This document shows positions 61,067 through 64,000 of a stretch of DNA of 64,000 nt, one piece after another. The notes under the pieces are model-generated. The model ran no database searches and was not told the origin of the DNA. It saw only the letters and a program-made list of their open reading frames with translations. Source of the DNA: Panax quinquefolius (Eukaryota; Streptophyta; Magnoliopsida; Apiales; Araliaceae); contig CM035160.1 in the NCBI GenBank assembly GCA_020205615.1, forward strand, positions 3,264,437 through 3,328,436, given 5' to 3'. The position numbers and the translations under genes were made by a program. The stretch's first letter is position 1, and the number at the start of each line of letters is the position of its first letter.

Positions 61067-62001
61067 GAGTTTTGATGTTTTTTAAGGTGTTAGACATGGC
61101 CGGCATGGTCCCAACTAGCATGCTTTTATAGAATAAAAAAAAGAGAAAAAGATGACACGTGTAAATTATAAATACTTATAAAGTTATTGTTGTAACTAAA
61201 TTACATAAAAAAACAATAATAGTAGTAGTAAGTAGTAATTAATAGGTAGGAAACGAGTTAGAGCTTGCATGAGCCTTCCAGTTTTGACACTGAGTATATA
61301 TGATATTTACCGATCGACCTCAATTTCCTCTTTAAAAAATTCTACTACTAGTAAGTAGTACCACCTTTTATTTTTTTTAATGCCCTTCTTAAAATTAAAT
61401 TTGTACCTTATTAGTAAGTGTTTTCATAGGTCACTAAATAATTAATAGGTACGTACTACTACTAGTATCAAATACTAGATGAGACACAAAAGCTTGCATC
61501 AGACATTTAAAGCCTTGGGAGTGGACTTATAATAGGGGTAGTTACTCTATTTATGGTCAATTGATTTGAATTAATGCTTTCACATGGTTCAAATAACTAG
61601 AAAATTTCATTAATTAGATAAAGTAAAAAGTGCTCAACTTTCTTTTCTTTTCTTTTTTTTTTATTTTAAAAAAACAAACTGCTTTCCACTTATTTCTATT
61701 ATAAATTACTAAAATGAATATTTTAAAAAGTAAATAGGGTAATGAGTAGATTTTCTAAAATAAATTATTAATATTTTTGGTCAAACATGATTGTTATATT
61801 TGAAAAATAATAAAAACTCCAAATTAGTAATTTTAATTATTTTTATAAAAGTGATTATAAATAATTTTAAAAATATGATTATCAAAAACTTTTTGCTCTA
61901 AATATATATATATATATATATATATATTAGTACTTGGTTACAACGTGACAAAACTAGAGATAAGAATAAGATGCAAAATTAATTAGGATGTTAACTGTTA
62001 C

Positions 62002-62040
<39 letters not shown>

Positions 62041-62372
62041 TTAAGTTGGGGAAAAACTAAAAGTATCTTTTACTTTTCATGGCAAAACTGAATTTGTTTC
62101 GACTTAATTAACACGTACGATTAAGGAGTAACAGTATCAGTAGAATTAATTAAGTCGTCGTAGCAATGATTTCATGCAAATAAACTAGCTTATCTTTGGA
62201 ACGTACTCTAACATATTACATATAGTAAAACTGATCTTTCTTAAGATAGATAAAAGTGTTTGATTTAAATAACAACTGAGAATTTTATCTTCATTCTATG
62301 CATGATATGTTATCATTGAAAATGTTTAATTATAGTTGGAAGTTGGAAGACGACTTACAAAATCTTTGAGTG

Positions 62373-62415
<43 letters not shown>

Positions 62416-62682
62416 TTCTTCCATAAGAATTCTTTATGGGATCTTATCTTAATACTCGCTTTTTGAATAGATTGATAAAACTTTATTGGAAGGTGAGATT
62501 GAAACATAAATATCTAAGTAGTAAATAACATGTAACGGCTTTTATTTTAATATGAGGACCCCACCATAATACGCGTGTTGTCGGTTTGTTTAACTAAAAC
62601 CAACTTTAATATTAAATAATACAACCTGCAAACTTGTAACATGCTTAATTGTATATAAAAAAAAAAATAAAAATCCTAAACA
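61067..62682. other. Intergenic, AT-rich
   Basis: It includes the EAR-motif gene promoter, (TA)n runs at about 61903-61927 and 62377-62410, and a (GA)n run at about 62003-62036. No gene is recognised. Confidence 0.55.
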
Positions 62683-62819
62683 AGTAACAAGCTCTTACGC
62701 TTAAAAAAAAAAAAAAAAAAAATAAAATAAAATAAAATTCAAATAGTAACAAGCTCTTACGGCTTAAAAAAAAAAAAAAAAAAAATCTTAAACTAGTAAT
62801 AAGCTCTTACGGCTTAAAA

Positions 62820-62862
<43 letters not shown>

Positions 62863-62880
62863 AACCGTAACAAGCTCTTA
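62683..62880. repeat. Four spaced copies of a 15-bp near-palindrome
   Basis: GTAACAAGCTCTTAC (one copy GTAATAAGCTCTTAC) occurs near 62684, 62745, 62795 and 62867. A-runs or a TA run follow three of the copies. The motif is almost its own reverse complement. Confidence 0.85.
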
Positions 62881-62897
62881 CTACCACAAAAAAAAAA

Positions 62898-64000
62898 ATG
62901 TTTTTAACAAATGTTTTTATAACATATTTTATAACAAAATAAAAATATTTGTTATAAAAAAAATGTTTTTAACAAATGTTTTTATAACAAATGTTTTTAT
63001 AACAAATGTTTTTAAAACATTTTTTTTTTTTATTTTTTTTTTTTTTAAATTGGAGCTTTATCTTGGCTTTTATCTTTTTTTTTTTTTTTTATTTCCCACG
63101 GTAGAGCTTTATGCAATTTAATATTTTATTTTATTTTTTTTTCTTCTTTTCTCCATTATATGTTATGACTCAAAGAAATTAAAAAAATAAAAAAAATAAC
63201 CCTACTTTAAGTATATTTATCACTATTTGAAGAAAAAATAAATTTGGATATATCAACTAGTAATTTATTTGACGATTCGAACTCATGAACCTCACGCACC
63301 AATACCTCGTCATATGACCACCGAGCACCACGGGCCTAAATTGCTAAGTTTAACCAAGGATATATCCTTATGTAAAAAACTTCACCATCCCCAAAATCTA
63401 TATTCTTGCATTCATTACTATATTACGATTTATTATTATTAATAAATTTATATTATTAATTGGATTTTTCTAAATAGAAATAAGTTAATATCTATATTTA
63501 TTATTATCCCTTTAATATGTTTTCTTATCTTTGTAATAATATCAATAAAAGATTATTAATATATTAAAAATAAATATCATTCTTTAATAAAATATAAATA
63601 ATGATCATTATAAATCTTGTATTATTAGTATTAATAATTTTATTATTAAGCAATGATTATTAGTAATGATTTTATATATTAAGCAATGATTTTATTATTA
63701 AGAAATGATTTTATTATTAATAAAACTAGTTCAATTAGTCTAATAAGTAATGATGATAATTTTCAAGTCATTTAGGAAATTAATTTACTTATCGAATTTA
63801 TAAAAGTAGTGAAGTATTATTATAATAATAATAATAGTATTGCATAACATTAAGAGGAATAGTACATATTACATCTTCATTTTCTATTACATCTCCTTAA
63901 TTGAAAATAAAAAATAAAATAAAAAAAAAAATGTTTTAAAAACATTTGTTATAAAAACATTTGTTATAAAATATTTTTATAAAAACATTTGTTATAAAAA
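62898..64000. mobile_element. Foldback-like inverted-repeat element, truncated by window
   Basis: The left arm (62898-63022) has repeated AACAAATGTTTTTAT units. The right arm (63930-64000) has the reverse complement ATAAAAACATTTGTT repeats. The inner boundaries match as inverted repeats (TTTTTATAACAAATGTTTTT then AAAACATTTTT). The right arm runs off the window. The interior is AT-rich without transposase. Confidence 0.65.
63260..63335 (-). mobile_element. tRNA-derived SINE-like sequence inside the foldback-like element
   Basis: The minus strand has TGGTGCTCGGTGGTC (63316-63330), close to an A box, and GAGTTCGAATC (63274-63284), a B box, about 31 bases apart. No tail or duplication was resolved. 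Confidence 0.45.

Overview
This window is eudicot nuclear genomic DNA. It holds AT-rich, intron-bearing genes with GT-AG and two GC-AG introns, and its plastid, mitochondrial and metal-detoxification proteins are plant types. Seven protein genes can be assembled exon by exon to full family length, and one more small single-exon gene is likely. Between and inside them lies a dense layer of transposable elements. The order within eudicots cannot be fixed from this sequence.

Layout from left to right. 1-6125: the 5' part of a decayed Ty3/gypsy Tat-lineage retrotransposon on the minus strand (integrase, two RNase H domains, RT, gag, PBS, 5' LTR), cut by the window edge. 7412-10013 (+): MRL7-type thioredoxin-fold protein. 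10953-15100 (+): mitochondrial succinate-CoA ligase beta subunit, 12 exons. 16095-18905 (-): long-chain fatty alcohol oxidase, 3 exons. 19168-28580: an LTR element of the same family as the first but without pol. It has two tandem-repeat blocks and two solo LTRs of another family nested one inside the other. 30279-41939 (-): phytochelatin synthase, 8 exons, with a TRIM-like element in intron 1 and a duplicated Stowaway-like MITE in intron 3. 42867-45595: a third solo LTR of the nested family with a perfect 5-bp target duplication. 45990-47354: a Pack-MULE with about 200-bp terminal inverted repeats, a perfect 10-bp target duplication and a captured, broken fragment of a TTG1/AN11-type WD40 gene. 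48728-49918 (-): ROP-interactive CRIB protein. 51164-53653 (-): glycolipid transfer protein 1. 54332-54875: a small solo LTR with a perfect target duplication. 56411-56696: a Stowaway MITE just upstream of the ribosomal protein L14 gene (56785-58437, +). 60770-61027 (-): a small protein with a zinc-finger-like segment and two EAR-type motifs. 62683-64000: low-complexity DNA and an inverted-repeat (foldback-like) element running off the edge.

The genes do not form a pathway. As I recall the Arabidopsis map, the MRL7, fatty alcohol oxidase and RIC genes also lie close together on chromosome 4, which would make this a partly conserved block with extra genes between. The most unusual item is the Pack-MULE carrying TTG1-derived sequence. 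The nested solo LTRs sharing the target sequence ATTGA, and the TRIM with an Asp-rich reading frame inside phytochelatin synthase intron 1, also deserve attention.
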